Below, piece by piece: positions 25,130 to 33,582 of a stretch of DNA of 64,000 nt. A program made the position numbers and the translations under genes. The stretch's first letter is position 1. Each line of letters begins with the position of its first letter. Source of the DNA: Akkermansia muciniphila. GTDB taxonomy: Bacteria; Verrucomicrobiota; Verrucomicrobiia; Verrucomicrobiales; DEV007. The notes under the pieces were generated by a model. The model was not told where the DNA came from, searched no databases, and saw only the letters and a program-made list of their open reading frames with translations. The DNA lies in assembly GCA_945883495.1 (NCBI GenBank), contig CAMCXS010000019.1, positions 1-64,000 on the forward strand, read 5' to 3'.

Positions 25130-27943
25130 CTAATCGACGAACGCAAACTCGTTCGTGGAAACGAGGGCCTGGGCGTAGACCTCAAGCGGGGTAGCAAAGT
25201 CCGCTGGGCCGCCGTAATCGCGGGAATACTCCCATGCTTGCGGCGGGCCGGAGGCGGTTTGAACGACGGGACTCCACTCGTAGGCGTCAAAATCGTGGCG
25301 TTCCATGGCATCCAGCCGGAAATCGACCGTATCTCCAGCGGCGACGTCAAACGGGCCAAACTTGGTGGCCACGCTCTGGCCGGGCTCGCAGATGATCTCG
25401 GCAAGCAGCTCGTTACCATTCTTCATCAAGCGCGCGCGGACGCCGTCACCTTTGGGCGTCGGTTTCCGCAAGGTTCCATCGAGCTTGATGGTCAATGCTT
25501 CCGGCGCGGTCCAGCGAGCCACGGTGGCGGTGCCGCGCGGCCCTGGGTGACCGCCTTTGACATGGAGCGAGGTGTGACTTAGGGGCCCGGGCGACGGATA
25601 GACCTTCTCTGGTTGCCACCGATTGGAGGACCATTCGGCGAACGGCTCGAAAGGCTCAGCGCCGGTCTCTGGATCCCGTTTCGCGAATCCATATTGCCAA
25701 GCGGACATGGTTTGCGTGTTGGCTCCCGGGGGAGCGATCCGCTGATTCTCCAGGAAAGCGGTTCCAAGCGTCACTTCTTCGGCAGAAGGTTCCCTCCCGA
25801 AGATCCGGTGATACAGCTTGGTCACCGCCTCCGCATCCGCCGCCGCGGTGAGGCCAGGCAACGCCGCAATGTGCTTGGATTGTTCCAGGAGAAACGGACT
25901 GTTGAGGGTGAAAAGCGCCTGGGTCGAGACCGTGGTGTAGCTGCGTTGGGCAACGTGCGCCTGCGGGCTGGCGAAGTCGAAGGTGGAAAAGACCTGCGGC
26001 AGATTTTGGCGGTCGATGTAGGCGTAGAGCGTGCGGCGGGGCGGGAACGGCTCTTCGTGAATCTCGACGGACCTGCCAAAAAGGCGCGGGTTTAACTGGC
26101 CGCTGACGGCGAGCAACGAGTCACGCATGGTTTCGAAATCGACCCTGCGGATGTTCGCACGCCAGAGCAACCGGTTTTCTGAGTCGACTAACTCTTGTTT
26201 GCTTTGCTTGGGGTGAACGCTGCTCTGCTGCCACGTGGCGGAGGTGAGGATGAGCCGGTGGAGCTTTTTCACGGACCAGCCATTGCGCATGAACCAGTCC
26301 GCCATCCAGTCGAGCAATTCCGGTTGATCCGGAGTTTGTCCTTGGATCCCGAAGTCGCTGGGCGTGCGCACCAAACCTTGCCCGAAGTGGTGCATCCAGA
26401 CCCGGTTCACCATGACCCGGGCGGTGAGCGGATTCTTCGTATCGACAATCGCGTTGGCGAGCTCCAAACGCCCGCTGCCTTTGGTGAACACCGGAGCTTC
26501 GTCTCCGGCCACGGCGGTGAGGAAATGTGCTTTGACCTGCTCTCCCCGGTTCCCTGGATTCCCCCGGATGAATACCCGGGCGGTCCCTGGTTTCTCCCGG
26601 TCTTGGAGAATCAGAGCCCGATCCGGAGCATGGGGCGAATCCGCGACGAATTTGTCCCGCTTGGTACGGAGGTCCCGGAGCTTGTTCTTTTCGTCCCGCT
26701 CCATTTTGTCTTCCAGCTGGATCGGCCGGTTCGCCAAGTCGGGGAATTGGACCGCCAGTTCCGCGAGACGCGGTTCCAGAAAGTCGTCGATCGCCTTTTC
26801 CTTTTCCGCCAAGTCGGCCACGTATTTCCGATACTCCGGCGAGTCCGGCGGCGTCTTCAAGAGAGGGGCTTCGGGAGGCGCGACGGAGTTATCGAAGATC
26901 CCGTAGAGGCTGTAGTAGTCCTTGGTGGGAATTGGATCGAACTTATGATCGTGACAACGGGCGCAGCTCACCGTCAGGCCCATCAAGCCGCGGAAGGTGG
27001 CGTCGATCTGGTCGTCAATCATGATCTCCCGCCGGGCGGCGTCATCGGTTAACGTGAGGAAGCCCATCGCGGCGAGATCAGCGCGGTTGTCTCCTTTGAC
27101 GATCTGCTCGGCCGCCAACTGGAGCTTGACGAATTGATCATACGGGAGATCAGCGTTGAAGGCGCGAATCAGCCAATCGCGGTAGGCATAGGCATAGACG
27201 AACCGGCGTTCCTTGCCACCTGCGGTGTATCCGCGGACGTCAGAGTAACGAGCCACGTCCATCCAATGGCGAGCCCAACGTTCCCCGTAGTGCGGAGACA
27301 GCACAAGATGGTCGATGAGCTTTTCCAGCGGCTCCTGGCTCCACGCATCGAGCTCTTCCTTGGTAGGCGGGAGCCCGGTGAGGACGAAGTAGACCCGCCT
27401 CACCAAGGTCCTGGAGTCCGTGCGAGGGGCCTGAGTCAGCCTCTTTTTCTGGAGGTTTGCTTGGACGAAGAAATCGATGGGATGCGCTCCCTCGGGGACG
27501 GCTTGATCGACCCGCAACGGTTTGAGGGACCAATGGTTGAGCGGATCTTTCTTGGACAACACGGGCGCGGCCTCGGCTCCCCAGGGCAAGCCTAGCTCGA
27601 TCCACCGTTGCAACGCCGCGATCTCGTCGTCCGCCAGCTTCGGTCCATTCTTGGGCATGTCGCGGATCTTCTCGGCCGCTCCGGCATGGCGCACGGCCAC
27701 CAAAAGCTTGCTGGAAGAAGGATTCTTGAGATCTACGACGATGCCCATCTCTCCACCCTTGAGGGCATCGGCCCGGGTATCGAGCCGCAAACCCGATTCG
27801 GCGCGCACTTTGCCGTGGCACTCGACGCAGCGCTCCGCGAGAACCGGCCGGATCGAGCGTTCGAAGAATTCGACGTGCTCGGCGGAGAAGGGTTGCGCCT
27901 CGCAAAACAGCGGGAGGAAGAGAAACAGAATCAGCAAGCGCAT
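25130..27943 (-). CDS. PSCyt1/DUF1549/DUF1553 planctomycete-type cytochrome c protein
   Basis: 937 residues from the ATG at 27943 (MRLLILFLFLPLF, a Sec signal); an ATG five codons upstream is an alternative. Residues ~25-110 are the planctomycete cytochrome c domain, with ERCVECHGK as the haem-binding C-x-x-C-H. DUF1549 follows, with VYFVLTGLPPTKEELDAW, ERWARHWMDVARYSD and CARCHDHKFDPIPT, a second C-x-x-C-H. DUF1553 comes next (ELANAIVDTKNPLTARVMV, RNGWSVKKLHRLILTSATW). The C-terminal ~150 residues add a beta-rich domain. These proteins are exported and typical of PVC bacteria; a role in polysaccharide breakdown or periplasmic electron transfer is suspected but unproven. Divergent from the phosphodiesterase-fold gene across 122 bp. 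Confidence 0.9.
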   Translation of the reverse strand: MRLLILFLFLPLFCEAQPFSAEHVEFFERSIRPVLAERCVECHGKVRAESGLRLDTRADALKGGEMGIVVDLKNPSSSKLLVAVRHAGAAEKIRDMPKNGPKLADDEIAALQRWIELGLPWGAEAAPVLSKKDPLNHWSLKPLRVDQAVPEGAHPIDFFVQANLQKKRLTQAPRTDSRTLVRRVYFVLTGLPPTKEELDAWSQEPLEKLIDHLVLSPHYGERWARHWMDVARYSDVRGYTAGGKERRFVYAYAYRDWLIRAFNADLPYDQFVKLQLAAEQIVKGDNRADLAAMGFLTLTDDAARREIMIDDQIDATFRGLMGLTVSCARCHDHKFDPIPTKDYYSLYGIFDNSVAPPEAPLLKTPPDSPEYRKYVADLAEKEKAIDDFLEPRLAELAVQFPDLANRPIQLEDKMERDEKNKLRDLRTKRDKFVADSPHAPDRALILQDREKPGTARVFIRGNPGNRGEQVKAHFLTAVAGDEAPVFTKGSGRLELANAIVDTKNPLTARVMVNRVWMHHFGQGLVRTPSDFGIQGQTPDQPELLDWMADWFMRNGWSVKKLHRLILTSATWQQSSVHPKQSKQELVDSENRLLWRANIRRVDFETMRDSLLAVSGQLNPRLFGRSVEIHEEPFPPRRTLYAYIDRQNLPQVFSTFDFASPQAHVAQRSYTTVSTQALFTLNSPFLLEQSKHIAALPGLTAAADAEAVTKLYHRIFGREPSAEEVTLGTAFLENQRIAPPGANTQTMSAWQYGFAKRDPETGAEPFEPFAEWSSNRWQPEKVYPSPGPLSHTSLHVKGGHPGPRGTATVARWTAPEALTIKLDGTLRKPTPKGDGVRARLMKNGNELLAEIICEPGQSVATKFGPFDVAAGDTVDFRLDAMERHDFDAYEWSPVVQTASGPPQAWEYSRDYGGPADFATPLEVYAQALVSTNEFAFVD

Positions 27944-28065
27944 GGAGGAACAGACCATCGGCGCGCACAATTGTTCGGCATTGAGGGGCCTGCAATCACG
28001 AATGAACGCCCGGCGCAAGCTTCCAGCCTTGCCCGCATCGCGCCTCCATGCTAGCCTCTCCGGCC

Positions 28066-29640
28066 ATGAATGTCTTCGCCTCTGCGATCGCGCTGATCGC
28101 CACCATTGTTTCCGGAATTGCCCTGATGTTGACGTGGGCGGGAAGTGAGGGCGTTCAATTTAGTTGGGAGTCGATGGAAGGCGACCTCTCGGTTTATGAA
28201 TTGGCCCAGCTCCGGCATCCCGAAACGATGGAACTTGCCTATGCCGACGATGAAGAAGGCATGGAGGACGAAGAAGAGGAAGACCAGCCGATTTCGACCG
28301 ACGGCGTCTCCTCAGAAATGGCGGATGCGGTAGCTTCGGCGATGACGAAGGATGGCCCGCTCGAAGGAAATCCACGAAAGAAGAAGCGCCGTCCTAAGGC
28401 TGCGATGGTCGCCTCGAGCGAGCCCACGAGCGCCCCGATGGATTCGGGGGGACCGCGCAACCGGGTCCTCTGGATCAGCATCGCGGGATTCCGCGGCGAT
28501 TACATGGAGAAGGCGGAAGCGCCGTTCCTCAAGCAAGTGGCCAGCCAAGGGGGATCCACCACCTCGTTGATGCCGGCCTTTCCGTCTCTCCATTATCCTT
28601 GCTTGATCAGCCAAGCCACCGGGGTGACCGTGGCGGCGCACGGAGTTTCCGGGAACCGGATGCGCGACCCGGAAACCAAGGAGATCATGGATCGGCCCAC
28701 CAAGCTGAGCCTACTCAAGGCCGAGCCGGTTTGGACCACGGCGAAGCGCCAAGGCTTGAGCGTGCTGGTCCACGACTGGCCGTTCTCTCAAGAGCAACCC
28801 ACTGACGCCGCTGCCGATGTGTTCCTGAACGCTTATGACGACGGCAAAACGGATGAAGCCCGTTTGAGCGCGCTCTTGGAGGCCTGGTCCTCGTTCAAAG
28901 GCTCCACCAAGATCGCTCTTGCGATGGCCTCGCTGCACGATTTGGAAAAAGCCGCGATGGCCAATGGCAGCCGCGATCCGAAGACCTTCGAGGCCGTGAC
29001 CAAGTTGGATTCGACGCTTCAAACCTTCTTCGAAAAACTCCGCGATGCTTGGCCCACGCTGAGCAATGGCGGCGACAAGCTTTACGTCGTGCTCTCGACC
29101 GACCACGGCCGGGCGGACGCGGAGAAGGTCATCAACTTCGCCCACCTGATGGGTCCGCTCTCCGAACACGTGGATTACACGATCGACTCCGGGGTGGCGA
29201 ACATCTGGTTCAAAGAGCCTCCCGCGGGAACGACGTTGGAGGCTTACACCAAGAAGTATGATGAAGAATTGCGCGCCCGGATTTACTGGAAGTCGTTTCC
29301 CCGCGGGGAATACCCGTCCTATCTGGAGCTTGGTTCGGGTGGCCCGTTCCTTGGAGATCGCCTCCTGATCCTCAAGGGAGGCTACGCGTTCGCCGACGCC
29401 AAGGGCTCTGAGCCCGTCTACAGTCCTTCGGAGACAAGCGGTCCCTTCTCTTTCGGTGGCTATCCGGTGAAGGAGTCATCCCGGATGAAAGGCCAGGCCT
29501 TCATCTTCGAACTGGAAGGCGGCGGACGGGCTGCCGATCTGGGGCAGGTCTTCCCGACGCAGCTTTATCCCACGGTCTGCAAACTGCTTGGGATTACCGG
29601 TTCCGAAGGCGTCACCGCGGAAGCTCTCAACGTCGAGTGA
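28066..29640 (+). CDS. Phosphodiesterase/nucleotide-pyrophosphatase-fold protein, probably inactive
   Basis: 524 residues from the ATG at 28066 (MNVFASAIALIATIV, a membrane anchor). A long acidic and then basic linker (residues 55-130, e.g. DDEEGMEDEEEEDQ and RKKKRRPK) leads to an alkaline-phosphatase-superfamily domain of the NPP type. The shape of the family is there, with WISIAGFRGDYM, LMPAFPSLHYPCLISQATG and LSTDHGRAD. Key catalytic positions are changed: Ala140 replaces the metal-binding Asp of S-x-D-G-F-R, His176 stands where the Thr nucleophile of S-L-T-F-P-N-H is expected, and Cys179 replaces Asn. It is therefore likely a binding or structural pseudoenzyme in the envelope. Downstream lies a strong hairpin. 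Confidence 0.72.
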   Translation: MNVFASAIALIATIVSGIALMLTWAGSEGVQFSWESMEGDLSVYELAQLRHPETMELAYADDEEGMEDEEEEDQPISTDGVSSEMADAVASAMTKDGPLEGNPRKKKRRPKAAMVASSEPTSAPMDSGGPRNRVLWISIAGFRGDYMEKAEAPFLKQVASQGGSTTSLMPAFPSLHYPCLISQATGVTVAAHGVSGNRMRDPETKEIMDRPTKLSLLKAEPVWTTAKRQGLSVLVHDWPFSQEQPTDAAADVFLNAYDDGKTDEARLSALLEAWSSFKGSTKIALAMASLHDLEKAAMANGSRDPKTFEAVTKLDSTLQTFFEKLRDAWPTLSNGGDKLYVVLSTDHGRADAEKVINFAHLMGPLSEHVDYTIDSGVANIWFKEPPAGTTLEAYTKKYDEELRARIYWKSFPRGEYPSYLELGSGGPFLGDRLLILKGGYAFADAKGSEPVYSPSETSGPFSFGGYPVKESSRMKGQAFIFELEGGGRAADLGQVFPTQLYPTVCKLLGITGSEGVTAEALNVE

Positions 29641-29714
29641 CCTGACACGCTCCCACGTCCCTCCTCGTTTGTAGCGGAAATTCAACTTTTCCGCTTGCAC
29701 GGCTCGACTTGCGG

Positions 29715-29795
29715 CCTAAGATCCGAACTTAGGACAAACTGTAGTTGTTTGTTTGTTTTCATGGTTCAAGGCCCGATCGTTCGCGATCGGGCCTT
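29715..29795 (+). terminator. Two hairpins downstream of the phosphodiesterase-fold gene
   Basis: The second hairpin is the stronger: AAGGCCCGATCG (29768-29779), a TTCG tetraloop and CGATCGGGCCTT (29784-29795) form a perfect 12-bp stem. A smaller one, CCTAAG-ATCCGAA-CTTAGG, lies at 29715-29733. No U-tract follows, but the long GC stem with an ultra-stable loop 130 bp after the stop makes a transcription terminator or mRNA 3' barrier likely. Confidence 0.7.
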
Positions 29796-29855
29796 ATCCA
29801 TCTCGGGGCTACGCTTTCGCTCCGCATGGACTGGTGGTAAGTTGCCGCCATACCC

Positions 29856-30875
29856 ATGGCCCCTCCTCCTCTGCTGCCCAGCTCCTTCGGTCGCTCGCTC
29901 GGGCAGTGCTTTGCGTTCGTCCTCTCTCTCGTTCTGATCTGGGGACCGCCTTGTCGGGGCCAGGATCGCGTCACGCGCTTCATTCAGCCCGGTCAACCTC
30001 AGGAAGTCATCATCGGCCCGAAGGAGGAACTCCGCTGGGTCTGCGCGACCTCATCTCGCGCCATTGTCCGCTTCTTCGCGGAGCCGGCTGATCCGGCTTC
30101 AAACGCCACCTTTCAACTGCGCGGCGCTCAAGGCTCAGCCGGAAATCCCGTTTGGGCGCGCTCCGGCGGCACGGAGCCTGGGGCCGAAGCGGTGCTCTCC
30201 GCAGAGACGGACGACGCAGTGCCCGTGCGCGTTTGGGCGGAGACAGAGCCAGAGTTTGATCCCTCGGAGCCCAATGACCGGTTTGAAGAAGCCGCGGCCT
30301 TGGCCCCGGAAGGGAACCGGTTCTTTCTTTACCCAAAGGCAGACCAGGACTGGTTTTCGTTTCGGGTGACGGTGGCCGCCGAATATCGAATGATTGTCGT
30401 GGTCCCAAGGGGAGGAAGTGTTTTCCATGAAGGACTGGAGCTAGGCATCTGCGATGCGGCGGCCCACCCCCTGGTACAACGGTTGGGACAGGTCGACTCC
30501 CAAGGCACTTGGCGCACGATCCCGTTCGAGCTGAAGCCAGGGGAGTATCGTTGCTGGATTCGAGCCCGGTCCGAGCGCTATTCACGCTTTCCGCTGACGC
30601 TGCGCTTCGAACAGCTTGGAGTTCAGCCCTCCCAGCCGACCATCCCCGCCCCGGCACCCAAGCATTCTCCGGCCGTGCCAGCCCCCCCAAGTCCGGCCGT
30701 GGCTCCAGCACCTCTCCGGCCTCCACCCGCCGGGTCACCAGCGGCGGAACCTCCAGTTCCGGCTCAGAAGAACTCGATGGGGCCCATGATTCTACTCGCC
30801 GCGCTGGTTGGAATGCTCTTTTGGTGGGGCGCCGCGTTGATGCGGCCGCGTCGCGTGTTTGACTTAACGCGCTGA
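29856..30875 (+). CDS. Exported protein with PPC-like domain and C-terminal membrane anchor
   Basis: 339 residues. A Sec signal covers the N-terminus (LGQCFAFVLSLVLIWG). The middle has SEPNDRFEEAAAL then KADQDWFSFRVT, the E-P-N-D...D-x-D-W/Y-F-x-F pattern of the bacterial pre-peptidase C-terminal (PPC) domain. A Pro/Ala linker of about 60 residues precedes a C-terminal helix (MILLAALVGMLFWWGAALM) followed by Arg residues. It should therefore sit on the outside of the membrane, held by the C-terminal helix. Two more exported genes follow with gaps of 24 and 14 bp, so it is likely part of an envelope operon. PPC domains usually accompany peptidases or bind substrates; no peptidase domain is present here. 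Confidence 0.75.
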   Translation: MAPPPLLPSSFGRSLGQCFAFVLSLVLIWGPPCRGQDRVTRFIQPGQPQEVIIGPKEELRWVCATSSRAIVRFFAEPADPASNATFQLRGAQGSAGNPVWARSGGTEPGAEAVLSAETDDAVPVRVWAETEPEFDPSEPNDRFEEAAALAPEGNRFFLYPKADQDWFSFRVTVAAEYRMIVVVPRGGSVFHEGLELGICDAAAHPLVQRLGQVDSQGTWRTIPFELKPGEYRCWIRARSERYSRFPLTLRFEQLGVQPSQPTIPAPAPKHSPAVPAPPSPAVAPAPLRPPPAGSPAAEPPVPAQKNSMGPMILLAALVGMLFWWGAALMRPRRVFDLTR

Positions 30876-30899
30876 AAACGCCAGGATGCGGCGGTTTCT

Positions 30900-32357
30900 G
30901 TGACTCTGCCAGTATCTCTCCCAATCTTCGCCTGCTGCTGGGCCGTGATCCTCGCCACGGGCTGGACTCAGCCCCCGGGCACCACCCTCAGCGCGAGCTT
31001 CCAGTTTTCGAACGCGAAGCCGGTGCTCTTCCCGGGCACGAGTGGTGCCCCCACCTTGGAAGTCGTCCTTCATCCCAATGACCGCAAGGTTTGGGAGAAA
31101 GTTCAGATCCGTCTGGTGGCTTCCATGGACGAAGCAGCGGTCACGCCAGAAGCCCTCCCCGTCGCCATCACGACGCCGGGCGGTAAGGCGATTGCCCCCG
31201 GCAAATGGAGCTATGCCTCTTACCTCGGCTTGGGACAGGATCGGGACAAAGTTTCGCTCCGCGTCGTCCCGGTCCGCTCAACCGGCAAATCTCCGCTCCT
31301 TCTTCATGTCGAGGTAGAAGCTCCGGGATTGGCTGCGGCCGCCACTGCCCCCGTATCGATCCGTTGCGCGGAATTCGTAGTGACGGATCTCGGTGATCCC
31401 TCGGTTCCGGGAGACGACCAAATCATCGACAGTGGCGATACCGCGTGGCTGACGCACTACACGGACAGCTCGCGCTCCTTGCCCATCATGCCCCGGCTCG
31501 TCGCCCAAATGCGGGGTCTCTCGGCGGATTACAAAACGGAATGGCGTCTGGAGAGTCGATACCCCCGGCGCGGGGAGCTGGATCACGTCAAATTTCCGGA
31601 GGAAGGCTGGCTTCAGCTTCCCGGGGATCAGGAATGGAAGGCGTTCGCCACCTACCACGGCCGCTACTTCGGCGGCAACGCGGAACTCTCCGTGCGGGTC
31701 ACCGAGTCCGGCAGCAAGCCGGTCTATGAGGCCACCCGGAACTTCCGGATCCTCTGCCAAAATCCGCCGGACACCACCACCGTCGGTTACATCAAGTCCC
31801 GGCAGGGCCGTTTCTGGTTCGCCTGGGCCATCGCGCAACACGAGAGCCGCCAGTGGAAACGCGTCTTCAACCAATTCAACGAAGGCGGCCGTGTCCCCAA
31901 CGAACCGAATTTCGGCGCTCCTGACGGATGGGGAATTTTCCAGATCGACTCCTCCCGAGGCGCCACGGTTTCCACCGCTGAAGTCTGGGATTGGCGCACC
32001 AATGCCCAGGCTGGATTCGACGAGCTGGTTACCGCCGAGAGCGACACCCGCAACTACTTCCTCGCCATCCAGCGGAACTACCCGGACAGCTACGAGCCGC
32101 CTCCCGCCACCTACACGCCTCCGGATTGCAAAACCACCCTGACCTACGAGGAGGCTTCCATCATCCAATGCTACAACGGCGCCGCCGTGATCCGCAAACT
32201 GCGCAATTCCCATGGCACCCTCTCCTATTATCGGAGCTGTTGGGCGTTCAATCCCTCCGCGGCAGCCGGCAAACGCTGGCGCTTCGTGGAGAATCGCAAT
32301 CGCTACGTCTACAAAGTCGTGAAGCACGAACTCGAGGGCGAAATGCCAGTCGAATAA
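30900..32357 (+). CDS. Exported lysozyme/transglycosylase-like protein
   Basis: 485 residues, GTG start at 30900. An N-terminal signal peptide (SLPIFACCWAVILATG) precedes a beta-rich region to about residue 290 that I do not recognise. Residues 300-440 look like a lysozyme-like (SLT-type) domain: FAWAIAQHESRQW with the probable catalytic Glu315, then PDGWGIFQIDSSRG, the G-x-G-I-F/M-Q motif of goose-lysozyme and lytic transglycosylase folds, and WDWRTNAQAGF. It could cleave peptidoglycan strands in the periplasm, or the fold may bind other glycans. It is flanked by the PPC-domain anchor and a 227-aa anchored protein, with short gaps, which suggests a cell-envelope complex. Confidence 0.75.
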   Translation: MTLPVSLPIFACCWAVILATGWTQPPGTTLSASFQFSNAKPVLFPGTSGAPTLEVVLHPNDRKVWEKVQIRLVASMDEAAVTPEALPVAITTPGGKAIAPGKWSYASYLGLGQDRDKVSLRVVPVRSTGKSPLLLHVEVEAPGLAAAATAPVSIRCAEFVVTDLGDPSVPGDDQIIDSGDTAWLTHYTDSSRSLPIMPRLVAQMRGLSADYKTEWRLESRYPRRGELDHVKFPEEGWLQLPGDQEWKAFATYHGRYFGGNAELSVRVTESGSKPVYEATRNFRILCQNPPDTTTVGYIKSRQGRFWFAWAIAQHESRQWKRVFNQFNEGGRVPNEPNFGAPDGWGIFQIDSSRGATVSTAEVWDWRTNAQAGFDELVTAESDTRNYFLAIQRNYPDSYEPPPATYTPPDCKTTLTYEEASIIQCYNGAAVIRKLRNSHGTLSYYRSCWAFNPSAAAGKRWRFVENRNRYVYKVVKHELEGEMPVE

Positions 32358-32371
32358 CCGCCGACTCCACC

Positions 32372-33055
32372 ATGCGCCGCCTTCTGATTCCCCTCGCCCT
32401 GGCCTTGGCCCCTTCCCTCTGGGCGGAACCGATCACCGATCCCGTCCGTGACTACCTGGAAAACTTCGATGTCCGGCGTGGCGAAGCCGTCATCACCGCG
32501 ACCCCTGATTTGAACGGCGACGGCGTGCCCGATCTTCTCATCACCCGCAACACGCTTTCCAACGGACGCCAGGGAAATCTCTGGGTCTGCTACGAGTCCA
32601 CCGGCCCCAGTGAATTCCGCCGCATCGACGAACTCCCGGACGGCAATCCAATTGAGTTTCACCAGAAAGCGGTTTCGCTCCGTCCGAAACGAGGTGGAAA
32701 GGGCTTCGAACTGGTCCGCTACAGCCCGGGCGGCGCTGGCGAAGGGATGCTCGGGGCCATTCGCACGACGGCGGACGGGGCCACGGAATCGAGCCTCGGA
32801 GACTTTCGTCCCAGCAGCGATCCTGACCGGTACTCCGCCCTGTTTGAGAATGCCAAGGTCCAGCTCTCGTTCCAATCGGAGAAGTCGGACGTTCTGTTAT
32901 CACGCTATTTTCCGTTTGGCCGTTGGTTCCGCCACATGACTCCGCTGAAATGGGCGATCGCGGTGATCGGAGGATTGGCCGGGTTGGTGGTGATTTTGGC
33001 GGTCTTCCGTGTGATCCTGGCGGCGCGCGGCGGGGCCTCAGCGGTTCCTCGTTGA
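32372..33055 (+). CDS. Exported protein with C-terminal membrane helix
   Basis: 227 residues from the ATG at 32372 (MRRLLIPLALALAPSLWAE, a clear Sec signal), 14 bp after the lysozyme-like gene; the longer open frame upstream is antisense-like overlap with that gene. TPDLNGDGVPDLLITRNT is an FG-GAP/dockerin-like calcium loop (D-x-N-x-D-x-x-x-D). The C-terminus has a membrane helix (WAIAVIGGLAGLVVILAVF) with basic residues after it. The protein is thus exported and held to the inner membrane. The family is unknown to me. The Ca-loop and the operon position suggest a role with the lysozyme-like protein. Confidence 0.72.
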   Translation: MRRLLIPLALALAPSLWAEPITDPVRDYLENFDVRRGEAVITATPDLNGDGVPDLLITRNTLSNGRQGNLWVCYESTGPSEFRRIDELPDGNPIEFHQKAVSLRPKRGGKGFELVRYSPGGAGEGMLGAIRTTADGATESSLGDFRPSSDPDRYSALFENAKVQLSFQSEKSDVLLSRYFPFGRWFRHMTPLKWAIAVIGGLAGLVVILAVFRVILAARGGASAVPR

Positions 33056-33084
33056 GCTTTTTCGGAAAGCGGCGAGGATGGGCC

Positions 33085-33567
33085 ATGATCGACCCCATTT
33101 TGGAAGAACTCCAGCGCAACAGCCGGTCCACTCCGGAGGAACTTGCTAAGCTTTTCCATCAGGATGCCGCCGCCATTGCCGCCAAAATTCAGGGTTGGGA
33201 AGCGGACGGCACCATCCTCGGCTACCACGCCGTGGTCGATCCGGAGCGCGCCGGACACACTGGGGTCGTCGCCTTCATTGAAGTGAAGCTCACCCCGGAA
33301 CGGGAAGGTGGCTTTGACCGTATCGCCCGCCGTATTTCCAAGTTCTCTCAGGTCACCAGTTGCTACCTGATGAGCGGGGGCTATGACCTCGTCGTCGTTG
33401 TGGAAGACGTCAATCTCCGAGCGGTGGCGCAATTCATCGCGGAGAAGTTGAGCACCCTCGAAGGCGTGCTCTCCACCTCGACCCATTTCCAGCTCAAGGT
33501 GTACAAGCAGAGCCGGTTCACCATCCAAGGCGAGAGCCAATCCGGCCGTCTCCCCGTCGTCCCCTGA
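33085..33567 (+). CDS. Lrp/AsnC-family transcriptional regulator
   Basis: 160 residues from the ATG at 33085 (MIDPILEELQRNSRST). An N-terminal winged helix-turn-helix (residues 1-50: TPEELAKLF, AAIAAKIQGWEADGTILGY) is followed by the Lrp/AsnC ligand-binding (RAM) fold with GGYDLVVVVEDVNLRAVAQF. Lrp proteins bind amino acids or their derivatives and control amino-acid metabolism as octamers. The aminotransferase gene begins 16 bp downstream, so this regulator probably forms a unit with it and may control it. The spacing to the upstream envelope gene is only 29 bp, so it may also be read from that operon. Confidence 0.9.
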   Translation: MIDPILEELQRNSRSTPEELAKLFHQDAAAIAAKIQGWEADGTILGYHAVVDPERAGHTGVVAFIEVKLTPEREGGFDRIARRISKFSQVTSCYLMSGGYDLVVVVEDVNLRAVAQFIAEKLSTLEGVLSTSTHFQLKVYKQSRFTIQGESQSGRLPVVP

Positions 33568-33582
33568 CCTTTCCTTGCCCCG

